From Varroa destructor (Eukaryota > Arthropoda > Arachnida > Mesostigmata > Varroidae), in the NCBI RefSeq assembly GCF_002443255.2, contig NW_019211457.1, positions 31,487,309 through 31,551,308 of the forward strand: 64,000 nucleotides of DNA. Reading direction: 5' to 3'. A program made the translations under genes and the position numbers. Positions 14,801 to 28,400 of this stretch are shown piece by piece; position 1 is the stretch's first letter; every line of letters begins with the position of its first letter. The notes beneath the pieces were generated by a model. That model did no database searches and had not been told where the DNA came from. It worked only from the letters and a program-made list of their open reading frames with translations.

Positions 14801-16834
14801 GATACCAAAATCGGATATCCGCAGGCTTCCTGTTTCATTCTATGAAGTAAATCCGATTACATGAGATGACGACATTGTGACGTGCTGCTGTTCTGACAAG
14901 AAAGAAAAACAACAAATAATCGTAAACGGCACAAGCTATTTACCATTTTTACTTAAGCCCGTTTACGTAGTACTGATCGTCTGCACCGAAAGCCACCCAC
15001 CGTTTGCACGCATCTAGTTCCTCTTCAGTTCGAACATGTTCAATTCAGTTAAACTGTCCCGTTTCCAAATGCGTCTGTTCACACGTCAAAGTACTTCCAT
15101 TTCGTTCAGTTTCACCTGTTGGAGTGTTCGTGTGTGTTTCAAATGGATACGCCTTGAATCCGAATGCTAGCGTGGCCATATCACTAGCACAACCCTACCT
15201 TCTACTGCTACCGGCCAACCTTTCTTCTTCAAACACAGCCTCAGTGCAGGCAGCTTTAAGGGCGAAACAGTTCGCCGATCGACGGAAAAGCGCAATAGTT
15301 GAAGAATGAGATGATAGAAGGGCAGGCACTTCGTCCCGTCAGCGCCCATTACACAACGAAAAAACGAAAACGACCAAATCAAAATAGTCTGCCACCAGTC
15401 TTTCCAAGAGGCACTGGAAAATGTGTTTTGCACGCGAAAAATATGTAGAAGCAGAGAAAGCTGTTATTTTCCAGAAGTTCTGTATCGCTGTCTAGGCTGC
15501 TGACGATGGCAACGACAGAGGCAATTTCAAGCCCTCGACTACCTTTACAGCGCCTTCAACAATACGAGATGCCACCAGGTAGAGAGCTGGCAGTGATGGT
15601 TGATTCCGCTTGCTATATTCGGTAGCATCTCTGCTACTGCGATTCGCACAGACCCCCCGAGAGTCGCACCTCTGCTCTTCGGTAGCCGTTGTGCGTTTAG
15701 TAACGCCGTAAGCGGCGGGCACGACGACGACCACCTTTTCGTATTTGGCTGACACCAAATTGTCAAATAAGCACCCTGTCGAGCTGGTAACGTTCCAGAT
15801 CTCCTACTCGTTTGGTCTTTATTAAATTGCCTGACAGAGGCACGATTGATGAATTCATCAGCCCAGAACTATTGGCTCTGCTAATATTGCTACGACTGTT
15901 AAAGCTACTGCTGCCTCTTGCAGCCAGTACACCAACCGAGTGTCAAACTATCATTTGTTTCCCAGGCAGAACTAGGAAACAGACGATATACGAAGCTGAG
16001 AAGGCTTTTCACTTTTTTGCTCTTCGAACGACCCGATCTCGTCAACGTCGTTTTGACTTGCCTAAATACTCGGCTCTTCAGGTTCTTCATAAAGAAACGA
16101 TGGCGAACTCGTTCCTCATTATTCAAGGAATTCAGGTTAAGCCATAACCCGCTTTTCGCAGGGGGATTTGTCTTCCTTTACGTCCTAGTACAACTAGCTT
16201 CTTGCAGCCGCCAAGTTGATGTGGATGACAGCACCAGGTACACTACTACCAGGACAGCCCGCTAAGACCGGAGAACGAACAACTAAGGAGTCGATCAAGC
16301 CGGCCTGGAATGCCCTCTCCTGCAAAGTTTCCCATTTTTGTTGCTCCCCGTTTTCCATCCTCTTAAACGCTATTCTTTTTTCCGAACGTCACGCTTTTTC
16401 TTTGATAGAAATGCGGGCAGGGGCCAAACTTGCCTTACCACCGATGGCGCGAGGCCTGGTTGAGTTGTCGGTTGAAGGCTGAATTCTCATCGCAGACGCC
16501 GGGACAACTGAGCTGTTCAGCGTCTTGCTCGGAATCAGCCACAGCAGTTTAGAAAAAAGTCGGCTTGGTTTTCCCGAATGACTTCATCAGGAAGACGACA
16601 CCAACATAAGACTTTGAGTGGTAACTCTTTCAAGCCCGACCGAATCCGACGAGCAAGGGCTTGTTCTCTCTACTTCATTTCTTGGTTTCTTCAGAGGAGG
16701 CGGTCAAAAATCTCCAGTATAGGATTTGATCTTGGATCCTACTTGGCAAGCTTTTACTTCATTTCTTGCTAAGCGCCAACTTTATTCGATTAACTCGCCG
16801 ATCTGCTTCGCCCGCTTACTTTTGGCCTGTTTTT

Positions 16835-16878
16835 CTGCTGCTGCTGCTGCTGCAGCCGCCGCTGACGCCGCCGCCGCT
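16835..16878. repeat. (CTG)6 followed by GCC/GCT-rich repeat
   Basis: Six CTG units pass directly into an imperfect GCC/GCT-rich stretch. No exon could be defined around it. Confidence 0.85.
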
Positions 16879-18884
16879 GAAGAAGAGTGATGGTATACTC
16901 AAACTCAGTTGAAATTACCCTCTCACCTTGACTTTGGACACGGCCGACCTAATATTTCAGCTGCCCATTGCAGCTGATAATGATATTATTACTGCTGTTT
17001 TATTGGGTACTTTTTTGCTTCTGTTACCATTTCGGCATTGTCGCTTCAATTTCTCCCAGGTTCTTCTCGAAAAACAATTTTTTCTTCCCATACAACTGCC
17101 AATGTTAGTTGACCTTTGGTAAATGTACAGAGACCACGTGACGCCGTCGTCCGTTGTTAATCTGAAAGCAGAAACGGTCCTGCCGCTTCATCCGTGAGCC
17201 GAATTATCACGACAATGCACCTCTATCAGTGAAACGCAGGAAAGGAAAAACAAATAGATGAAAAGACAAACTAGCCGCTAAGTAAACCAACGATCTACTA
17301 CTTATTCTCAATTTTTTTTCAACGATAACACTGTAAGAATAACATTAGCGATAAGTTGTGCTAGTTAAAATGACAGCTATCGTTGCCAGCGTTCCTATCT
17401 TACAATAGAAGGGCAACAGGAAATTGCACTGAACACACGAAAATAACAATAACATATAAACAAAGAATAAAGAGAAACATCTATCTACTTACTAGGGACC
17501 CACAAGATAATTCTATTGGCTATGGTATAGAATAGAGTAAGAAGACTTGGTGGAAAATATGAGTAGTTTTATTGTCGTCATATCCATGTATATTATTAAT
17601 ATTAGCTGACGGGAAAGGACGCGAGTTAATGTTTTACTCTTTGCTATTTTTTTTCTGTTATTATTTGTTTGTCTCTGCTGCGGTTGCATTTCTTCTGTCT
17701 CAGTCTCCGACATGATCATTACCCTTACCATGAACACTATAATCGTTCTACTAATTGGTATAATTTTTTGTTATGATTACGAAAGCGGGAAACTTATGAC
17801 AGTCTAGCTGTTGCAACTGGAAACAACCAGGGATCTCGTCCCATTAACAGAGGACCCAAGTCTCATTCTTGTTTCTGTATAGGGCAGTCTAGGATATTTA
17901 CGAGGCCGTCCAAAGATTCTCTACTTTGATTCTGCTTTCTTCCACTTATTGTTACGTTATTTTGGTGTTCGCTCTTGTCCATCATTGATTTCACCACTGT
18001 TTTCACTTTCTTTCGCGTATCTAAAGGTCATTCAGAGGTCACGCCGCTTCTCTCTACCATTCTAGATTCTGGTCATTTGTGACTGGCATGGATGACTCTG
18101 AAATTCGAAGTTTTTTTCATGATGATACTAATACGTTTTTGCTCATTCTCTTTTTCCAGAATAGAATTTTCCCTATATACTTCTTCTCCGAATGATATCG
18201 GAGTGTCCGGCTCCTGCTCGTGTCATTAGCTGTGCCTTGTGGTTTCATCAAAACTTGGAACTATATAATATTATTTTGTTGTCTGTCCCACTGTCTCCTT
18301 CGTAGATGGAGATCCTCCTTAAAATGGTAGTAGCAATAATTATAGTTTGGACATAATCTTATTTGTGACATTATGGTTTTTTTTTTTGTTATATTGTGCC
18401 ACTTACGTAGCGGCTGTTCGTGTGCTGGAAGAAGTGTCATTATTACATATGTACGTACTAGTATTCTTGTATTTTTTTATATTTCAAGTATTAGCAATAC
18501 CAATACCGTAATCATCTTATTCATAATCATCGTTGTCCATCATCATTATTAAGTACCGTCGTTCATAATAATCATTTGGTTTTCATCTACATACACGCTC
18601 ATTGCTATATGAAACATTGCACCGGTCTTTAGCGGACTGGCCTATCTTTTTCTCTGTACAAACATATTACAAACCTGACAATGTCTCAATGTACATAGAG
18701 TTGGTCGAAGGCGAACCCCTTCGAGGTGTTTGTTTCACCTCGTGCCTAACCCCGTCCCGCGAACCCTGGAGCACGTTCGCTGTCAAGCAAGCTTAGTTAG
18801 TCGTAGCTATGATACATATATCTATCCAACAGCTGAGTATTTTGGCATTCTTACCTTTTACGGTCATCGTAAACATTTATGCTG

Positions 18885-18907
18885 GCAGCAGCAGCAGCAG
18901 CAGCAAC
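18885..18907. repeat. (GCA)n trinucleotide repeat
   Basis: About seven GCA units ending in CAACAA, in the gene-free 5' part of the window. A reading frame across it encodes poly-Gln or poly-Ser, but nothing else supports coding. Confidence 0.9.
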
Positions 18908-21033
18908 AATGCAGAGGTACTGTTGCATATATTCTCTCATCTATCTATTACTGTATTGCTTTATAGCTGCGACGCTCAATTTACGAAACCTGTGACCCCT
19001 CATCCTCTCTGCTTTCTAGCCTCTACATCTACCCCCAAACGTTGTACCAGCTTCCCCTAATCTCTCCCTTACTGAGCCACTCGCCACCGCAGTCGCTGGT
19101 CTTCAGTTCCTCCTTGGTTCAAAAGTTTCAAATTCGCCGGCGTTGGCGAAGGCGGTGACGAGGCTTCTGCAATTCATTAGTTCTGCATTCACTATTGCTT
19201 TATTTTGCTTGCTACGACGTACGTTGTATCTTGAATGTTGTTGGCTCGCGGGGCGGTGTTGGAGTTCGCCTCCGCCGATTTGCATACGATATTACAGGCT
19301 CGCAGGCTCAATTTGCTTTTTGCCCCACAGCCAGAGCACTCACCCACAAAACTGTCCCACAATACCCCTCATCACTACTGCCCGCAAACTCCCAGATGTT
19401 TGCTACGGGATTACCCCATGCACAGCCTATCGACCGTTTGGCTGCCGCGCTTCAAACTCAATTCGGACAGAATCCCGAATTGCCAGAGCCTCGGGGCCTT
19501 TTTTCCTTCCTTCTCGTTGGGATCTGCCCCATCGGGTCTTTGCTATTCCTTTCTATGCTGACGGAGGAAGCGAAGGCGGCCACAACGCCACCTTGCTCCT
19601 GTCGCTCCATCGCTTGAACTGCATAACGGCAGAAGCAACAAAATCCTAACCCGCCCTATGATTTCCTTTTTGGGCGGCTACCGTCATCTGCTTCTCGGCC
19701 TCTACCTCCGCCACGTTCTTTCCCTACAGTTTGTCTTTGTGAAGCCCCAGTGGCGCGCGACGAGATCGTACACCCCCTTTCATATATATTTAATAATGTT
19801 ACTGTCGCTATTAGTGTTAGGTAGCTAGCAACCGCTATGAGGGAGAGGCCAATATTGCTATCCCAGAATGCTATTATAGTACTAATAAGAGCCAATCACC
19901 TCCAGTTCTTGGTTTTGCCTTCCCTTCACAGCTTGTTCCAGTTTCAATATTTTACATAGCATCGCTCAGTCTTTTTCACTCATCCATCTATATACGCACC
20001 TATATATAGCAATAATACTCTCGATAGTATCAAATATTTCTTTTCCTTTCGATTTTCATTCTTATACAAAACTTCTTCGCTGAAGGGTCGATGACACCTT
20101 GTATGTAACGCCACCGTTTTTACCATTATTTTAGCTTGTTTTGCGTGACTACACCTCATGAACGATTGTGTTATGGTTATGTTTGCGCGCGATGTTATCA
20201 TCATATAGTGGTATCGTGGAAACCAATGCGCTTGCGTTTTTCTTGCCGCCGCCGCCACCGCTGATAACGTTAACGCGATCGCAAAGAGCCAATATTATCT
20301 TTCGTCGTGCTCTCTGCCAAAGCCGAATTCCATTACAGCTCATACCACCATGCATGTATATCGTACTACAGCCAAACTAGTATGTTTTGAATGTATGGCT
20401 GCTTCTTTTTCCCGTCCACTCTTCATTTTGGTTTTTTTTTTTATTATATAATATATATACAGCTAACCGTATAGTAGTTGTACCGACTGTTTTAATGGTT
20501 CCAACGATTGTTGATGATGTTTGATGGGCATTGCGGTTGTTCGCGTACCGTCTGGAGCTTAAGGCTGCCTGCTAGTTACTTAGCTGAATGAGTAAATTAT
20601 GAAACAGCAGCATAGCAGAAGTACATATAGATGTGGCAACAGCTATTCTGGGAGCCACGTATGATCACAGACACTCTCTCATTCGTTTTTTCTTCTTCGA
20701 CTTTTCTGCTTTACCCAGGCTCGTTATTCATTCTTGATGGCGCTGGTGGTGATGTGACCTGAATGCTGGGTCATCGAATCTGACTTCAATCTTAATAGCG
20801 CGAATTTCCTACTCTCGTAGAGTTTATATTATACGGTTGCGAGTTTCGCTCGTCCAGCATTATCGAATTGAGCCACATCGAGGCTTTTATTGCTCAGATC
20901 GTGGCGCGCCTTGTTCGCGAATGCACGATTCTTTTCTTTCTGTGTGTAAGTCCGGTTTCCCGTGAATGTCCTCCTTCTGCTAGCTTCATTTATCGGATCT
21001 GAGATATACGGAAGTACGCGCGTATCGATGCGT

Positions 21034-21060
21034 GCCAGCCAGCCAGCCAGCCACCCAGCC
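21034..21060. repeat. (GCCA)n tetranucleotide repeat
   Basis: About six GCCA-type units, the last ones imperfect, about 1.2 kb beyond the XKR stop codon on the minus strand. Confidence 0.85.
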
Positions 21061-22212
21061 GCTGTCATCAAGTCAGCGATGACTGCATTGGTGTGCGCGT
21101 TACTAAGTTAGTCGACTAGGCAGCACGAGATTGGTCATTGTGACCAACTCGCTTGCTAGTTTGACCTGGTGAGTTGTCTGATCCTGATGTTTCTAACCAG
21201 CTTATTTCTTGGTGGTGATGGCTTGAGCTTGTTCGACGAACAGGATTAGCCTGGCTTTTACAAAACGAGAAACCTTTCCAGCAGCGGTCTAACAGGTCTT
21301 AGGGGCAAGCCTACGGTGCCTCCCTTAACCTTGCTGCAGGTTTAGGAACCACATAACTATTAACCCTCTCGTCGTCTTCTCGCCCCATTCTCAGAGGCTG
21401 CAGCGCGTTGGTGCAATAAGATTTACGTGGATATAGTGCATGATGGTTGTCCTTATAACCAAACGTTCTGACGGTCCGTTCTTTTGACAGCAACTTTCCG
21501 GAGCGGCATTTATAAAGCCCTGCGGGCTACAGTGGGCTCGGACTGGATACGGTTGCTTCGAGACCGTATGGCCACGCTTATGATCACAGAGTTCCTCACA
21601 TTGCACACTTTTCTGGGATTTACTTGTATGTATTATACTATAATCGCATTACTGTAGACTTCAATGATTTTAAGTTTGGTCCTTAATTAAAACCGAAAGT
21701 TTGAATCTTTTGTGGATTCCCCCGTACGTATTATATTGTATTCAGTTAGTTAGTTCACCAGTGTTTCGCTTCCGTCCGTTCGACCCCAAAGTTCACCAAA
21801 ATCTGAGAGCCACGTTTCCCTGCAACGTATTCAACGTGTCCGCTAATGTTACATTTCACGTAGCATAGCTTACACACACAAACTTCATCTATCGCTGTCG
21901 GAAGCTTAGTCTACCGGCTTTGTTTGTATGTGCGCATTTTGCTATTGGATTTTTAATAATGGTCGGAACCGCTGGGTATATCTGACTCAAATCTATTGCA
22001 CCTGCTTTGCCGTTGTTTTTGCCCTAGTCACGACGCCAGTAACTGGCACGCGGCGAGCGAGCTATCTTGCACAGGTCGTACGTACTACACGCATGTTAAA
22101 AGTACAACAAAATTGCATGCTTACACCCACCAACAGTTGGGTGTGTGTGTCCATGTCCGTATGGACGCAACAGGGCCCTGCTGGTGGTACTTCTTCTCTT
22201 GCCGTATCCTAT

Positions 22213-22435
22213 CTAACAACATCTCGCTATAGGATTGTAGATCGGGAGCATCCCGTTCGGATGGTAGTATCGATAGTAGACGGCCATAATGAGAATGCCG
22301 AACGCGAACAGGCATGGCGTTCCGACCAATACTGGCAGACGAAACCAGACGTGGCTCCCTGCACGGAAATACCATAGCACGATTGTAGCTACGTTTTCTA
22401 TGCAAGTGATCACGTAATAGCCCGTGTACTTATAC
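22213..22435 (-). CDS. XKR: XKR terminal coding exon 9 (last two membrane segments and stop)
   Basis: The acceptor is CGTTAATTCACAG|G behind a long pyrimidine tract (phase 2). The stop codon TAG is at 22215-22213. The exon reads R-Y-K-Y-T-G-Y-Y-V-I-T-C-I-E-N-V-A-T-I-V-L-W-Y-F, then a final helix with F-G-I-L-I-M-A-V-Y-Y-R-Y-Y-H-P, and ends 14 residues after the H-P with A-R-C-C. The E-N-x-x-x-x-x-L-W-Y helix and the final Y-Y-x-x-H-P are the usual XKR ending. The protein stops almost at once after the last helix, so the long C-terminal tail of vertebrate XKR4 and XKR8 is absent. The terminal Cys-Cys could be lipid-modified; that is inference. No clear AATAAA signal was seen close downstream. 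Confidence 0.93.
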
Positions 22436-25400
22436 CTGTGAATTAACGAGAACGCAATAGTGACAGCATAGAATAGATATTAGAAGAGACAAAGGTAAAA
22501 CACGAAATCCATTATTTAATATGGACTTTTATAGATATTAATAAATACTGATTATAATTTATCATTTGGCTTGATGACTAATAATCATACAATTATCTAT
22601 AATTAATCTACAAGTAGCGACCCACACGCGTATTGTGAAGTATAGTTAATTGGCACAAAGCTGGTACACCACGACAAAATGCTAACTAGGTCTACATCTC
22701 CAGTCCATTTTACTCCTACAATTTTGCCATTTAACCGTTGTGTAAAAAGTAGCCATGTATAATAGAAACGCTTGTCACTGATATGGTAAATTTTCCTATT
22801 CGAGTATTGAATTCTAAGTGCCTTTCGTAATCAATGCTCCAGTAGATATGTCGATAACCCGCAAATACTATTATGATTAGAAAAATGAGAAGCAATGTGC
22901 GTACGACTATCAATAATGAAAGGCAGGTGTGTACTTTAAATGTACCTGGCGACTTTTGGGGGGTCTACACGTGTGCAAAAGTCTATACACCTACTTGTGT
23001 TTAATGATATTCCTAACGCGTCTAAAAACGTCGTCTACATTAACGCCGATGGCTCACGGTTAACTTAAATTAGTATTTCACGTCATATTAAAAGGCGTTT
23101 GAGCAGACGATTTTTAACGACCTTGATAACGACCGAAATAAAAATGAGCGGAGCGAGAAGTTTCCTCACTTAAACGTACGTGCCGAAATGGCACATCTGC
23201 GTGATTCGATAGTACAACAATACGAAGCGGACAATGAATGTAATAACGGACGAAAATATCCAAATTGGGGAGAACGGTCTGACGCGGGGTGGTAACTTGA
23301 GCATCCCACTAAACGTTGGATTTCGGTGATAACAAGCGGACAGCCACAATGGCCGCCGTGGAAAAAAGCGGTAGCCGATCCAGTAGTAGAAGGAGGCCAC
23401 AGGTCGTTTTAATGAACGGAAGGCTGGCAAACAAGCTGTACTATCAAAAGGTGCTTCATCAATAGACGCTCGACGTCAAAAGACGCGCTCACCTTCCCCT
23501 TTTAGGTGAGTTCGCTGTTCTGTACTGGTGAGCCTGTTCGTGGGATCGCTCAGGAAAGGCATCAAGCGGTCTCATGCAGAGAGGTGATCGCTCGACATCA
23601 GCCGCTCACTCTCTTTCTTCTGTCCGTCCAAGCAGTCTTCCTCAAAATTTAGGTGGCCTCGATAGGCTGCCAGCTATTGTGGCCGACATGCCAGGGGCAA
23701 GTCGAGGTTCATCCAGAGTTTAGCCTTAGAAGCCATGTTTTCATAGCCGACAGCTAGACAGGTAAAGGCCGGCTGGCAGATGGAGGCCGAGGGGAATAAG
23801 AGGACTGGGGTGCAGGAGTCAGGCAGGGCCGTAGATGTGTTGCATTTCTAACAGCGTGATAGTCTACCACAAAAAGCTCACACCAAGTGAGACACACGAG
23901 CGAGCTAGGAACTATGTTAGGGGTTAGGGTGGCTCAGAGGGAGTGCGTCTTGGCGAAGGGCGGGGATAGTGCGGCCCGAAGGTGAGCGAGTGAACGCCTG
24001 TTGGAAAAAAGAAGTAAAGGAAGAGGCCGTCATAGACGCGGACTTGCACGCATCAAAGGTTACAGAATCACCACTAGTAGCAATGGTAAGGACAGCCGAG
24101 GCGGCTGAAACCCGTCTAGAAGTCTGCAACTACAGCACGGTCAACGCAGAGCAGCAGCCGGGTATCGCCGACGTTGTTGATAGCGATATATTATATATTA
24201 GCATGGGATGACTTTTAGTAAACCTTTCTACCAATTCATAATGAATAACAGGAATATCCAGCGGTTTGCGGCGAGTCGGCTTAGGTTGTCACTTGTAGAC
24301 CGACCACAGAATGGCTATAATGGTATTTTTCAAGTGAGGAGGACGCTGAAAATGCAGCGTTCTGTTTGTACATGTGACCATTTATATATCGAGGATATGC
24401 CATGTTTCGTAGGCAAAAATATATGAGCTTGTAGTTAATTTAGGGTATACCAAACGTATAGGTTCCCTTCGTCTTCGATAAAGAATTCTTTATATCTGCT
24501 TATTCGAAATATCGTTTTTGTGATTTTAAATGATATGTGCCTTCCTCATCATTATGGATGCTATTTCTATAGACCTTTGCTTCACAGCTCACCGCCTTAT
24601 CTCCTCAGATTCAGCTTTCTTTCTGCCCATCTGATAAGTGGGAACGCACTATCGACTGTGCCTTCACACATAAACCCTCACTAGCGTTTACATAGTCCAT
24701 AAGACGTGAGAAGTACCACAGCTTCTCCTTGTGTCGCTAAACCTAACTAGATAAAGAGTAGTTTTAGAGAGATTCGTTCAGAGACCCCATAGCTAATAGC
24801 GGTTGTGGCCATAAGAATAGTCTGAATGAGTCGAAAGTGTCCAGAGTTCTTAGGCATAGCAGTGGGACAGAGTTGCTAAACCAGTTAAAGCTGTTTGCTG
24901 CAGAGACTATAAAACAGCTGGAATCCACGCACACTTAGGAAGATTGCCTGCAGCCGATCGCTGTCTTCCTGGGGATGGCGGTGCTCGCCGTAGCCGTAAG
25001 AGTACAGTCGGCCCTCTAAGCATGCACGTCCGTTTGCACCGTAAGGGCCAAAAGCTCAGCAGGAAAGCGAGCGTCGATGGTGGGATGACAAAAGCAAACA
25101 AAGAACGGCCGCCACGACTCCATACGAACCCAGGCCAGATTTAATGGCGCACACCTGGTCGGCCAATCTACCCACTACGCTCTAATGGTGTTCCATCAGT
25201 TGCCGTAACTCACCGCGCAGGACGGCGGGGTTCAAGTTGATCTGTCCAAGTTAGCCCGGAGACAGCCGGTCATATGAACAATAGCCAGTGAAGGCAGGTG
25301 TTGTTTTACTATGTAACTGCAGAGGAAGCGATAGCCGCGGGTCTACACAGGTATTTGCCCGTCCGTCGAACACTGCTACATGAACGCGGCGTGGTTAATC

Positions 25401-28400
25401 CCAATAGGAGGAAAAACAAGCGGCGTTTCTAACTCCGCCGAAAAAAAACGTCTCGCAATGCGACTGGGTCCAAAAAATCAAATGTCCGTATGAAATGCTA
25501 TTATGCTATTAGGTGATAACGGCAGTAGTAGAGAAGAGGCGGGTAGAGAACTAGGGTTTCAAACAGCATCTTTTTAATCCAATAATCTATTTTAATGTGC
25601 TTTATCAGTGTAAGTAAGCTTAGCATGAACTGCGCGAGTAGAAACTGTACGACAGTGTATCGTCACTGTTTTTGCACGGTTGTGAATCAAAGCCTATAAA
25701 GAAGAAGTCCGCCGGTCGAGTGCGAGGTCGTTAAATCTATTGACCCACTTAAACCTTTAGCATATAAATGCACCCGAGACCCCTTAATCAACGCGGGCAG
25801 GACAGGGTAGCTGCTATAGAGTAACGGACTGTATAAGGGGGAACTAATTGCTCGAGGCTCGTTTCGTCTGCGAGTACCTAATGTCCCATTTCAACTCAAA
25901 CGTCTGAATATGTTTGACCGATACAGATAGTATAGCTTTAACTTGATTGTCTGCTAGATCTTGTAGCAAGGGACATTTCGGCCTTAGAAGTTATGGACTT
26001 GGCAGCGGCTATTGTTGAATTTTACAAAATAATTCATTGTTTACATGTGCATGCTTGCACAATGGTTGCCGACGAAGCTACTGTAATAAATTCAGGCTTC
26101 CACACAAAAGCGAGGCAGGATAAGCGTTGCTGGGGATGCAGCCAAGGCGAGTTGATCCTGAAAAATAGTTTATTTCAAGGAAGCTACCCTATTGCTAATA
26201 TGTAGTCATTCCTGGATTAATTGGTAAATTCAGTATACAAATTTACTCGAGGGAGAGCCCCTAAATGCGATTATGTTCCAACGCACAGGCATCAAAAGTT
26301 GATGGTGCCTAATTTTTAGATGAATTAGTTTTTAAATATACGACGCATGTGATGAACTATCCTATATTGGATTAGTTTGAGCTACTACTGTGAATCCGTA
26401 CAAAAATGATGTTTGTAAAGCGTGTCGCAGAGCAACACGAACACCTGCTCGTATACGAATATGTCGTTGTTGAGAAACCATCTATTTAAGTGGAATACTA
26501 ATTAGAAAAATTTGTTGCTCTAGTTAAAAGTATGCACTGCATTGCACAGAAAATTAATTGCGACGCTCATAACGCCTAGGAGACCTCTAACCAAAATAGG
26601 GTCGGGAATATTCATTCCTCTGTAGTCTATATTTAACCAATTTCCCTTTAAACATCGTCGTTTGCCTATGTGTACGTCCAAGTGCAGAGTATAATATTAT
26701 AATAATATTACCTAATAGGTAGTTTGGAGAAATCTACTATTGCATCTAATACAAGATATGAAACCACGATCATTATTCCTATATTTCGAGATGACGTTAC
26801 GTTGGAACGGTGCGATGTTTTGCGGGATCTTTTTTTCTATTCGTATATCTGTTTCGAGATACACGAATAGAAATCGATTTTCAGCAAGAAGGCTGTAACA
26901 AGCCATCAAAAATTCGAAGATATTAATGATTTACAGGTATGAGCTCTGTCAGCGAACTACAGCGACATATCGCCATATAGGACTCCATAACTAGAAATGG
27001 TTGGCATAAAAAACACGGCGTGATTTCCAATGTGAATTTTGTTTTTGTCGAAGACTTGCGAAAATCAATAATGACCAATAGTGTTGAGAGCTGCGGTAGA
27101 AGCCGAGCTACTTCAAAAGGCACGAGCGTTAGGAACGTAACATATGTAAAAATGCCACACTCGTTCATCTCAGCCAAACAAATAAGGCAAAAGAAATCAT
27201 TGAATGGCTGCCGCAGAGACTCTTGCCTCCCTTTGTGCTCAGATTAGATAGTAGCTTACTCAAGTACCGAATTGTACCTCGATATAAAAATGTACTTTTT
27301 ATGGTAGTCGCGGATGGCGAAATCAATAAACGGGCGTGGCTGAATCGGCGAGACATCCCGTTAAGCAAATTTACCCTCGCAACAGATTATTAGATATGGG
27401 ATCTATTTGCTGGTCCAGTGGAGGTGTCATTGATTAAAAATCTATTTAGAGATCACGACAGAGGTGTCCTATTAACATTATTTACGAGGGTAAAAAAAAC
27501 TCTGCGCTATGCAGCCAAGACTAGTAAGCGGGCGGAATAATTGAGTTACCATTTAGTAGACAGCCATAGGTAGTACTGCTGCATATATTTACTTAGCAAT
27601 AAGACAACTAACCCTATAAAAAGTTCGAAGGAGTTCATTATGTCACTCTAAAGGACGTAGTAGACAATATATCTTCAGTCGTTACCCATAAAAAACGCCA
27701 GCCCTGTGATACGCCCAGCATTCGCCAGCTTATAACAAATCTAATTCAAACTCTTAGCGCTTTGAATGAACCAGGCTATCCTCTATTGGTTCGATGCCCG
27801 AAGGGTTCAGGCCAACTGATTAATCGCCTGTTCAGCTAAGGATTATAATAAAACGGCAAGAACTAGCTCTAGCAAGGTTGGCGTTCGCCTGTACACTTTA
27901 CAGAGGCAACCTGAATTGTGGAGGAGTTTACAAATTTCATCGTGAGCATATCGACGTTTCACTTTAGTCTTTAGTTTGATACGAGGCATCTTGGTGATTG
28001 TATGTCGATGTACTTGTCGTTATTAATATCGACGCCGACAGCCTTACGACGACGACCTTAGCGATGTATCTCAATTAGGAGTGTGCTTCATGATTTCATG
28101 GTGACTTTAAACAGAAACAGGCCTCAGCCAACGACGGGGGGTCGCAATGATCTCTGCATAAATAAGAGAAAAAAACGAATATGTGTAGATCGCACTGGCC
28201 TGTCGTCGGTTCAGATCAGCACCAAAATGCGTGTTCGCTCATTCGACGAGCGTGAGGTATCTTTCTATACCATACAGATCTATATTTAGAACGAGGCTAT
28301 TCAAATGATTGTCATGGCGACGATGCATTTTGGGCTTTTACAGCAGATTCTAAATTATTTGGGTTGCTGTATTTTGTCTTGCTAACAAGAACATGTATAT

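Larger units (their letters stand above)
1..22212. other. 22-kb stretch with no supportable gene
   Basis: No reading frame in this stretch shows a recognisable domain or an exon with convincing splice borders plus family similarity. The longest frames (128 aa minus at 1819-2205, 111 to 115 aa plus near 15.8-16.3 kb, 168 aa plus at 19143-19649) are low-complexity or overlap several other open frames in more GC-rich DNA, as expected by chance. The XKR 3' UTR should lie just below 22213 on the minus strand, but its end is not visible. The rest is intergenic DNA with simple repeats listed separately. Unrecognised short exons or non-coding RNAs cannot be excluded. Confidence 0.6.

Noticed and set aside
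19143..19649. 168-codon plus-strand frame, the longest in the window
   Set aside because: Three overlapping plus frames are open over the same DNA. The translation has no domain, and composition explains the openness.
21928..22377. 149-codon plus-strand frame
   Set aside because: It lies antisense to XKR exon 9 and its flank, has no recognisable domain, and is a shadow frame.
27781..27805. GGTTCGATGCC, resembling a tRNA B box
   Set aside because: No A box at a suitable distance upstream and no acceptor or anticodon stem can be drawn. No tRNA gene was found in the window.
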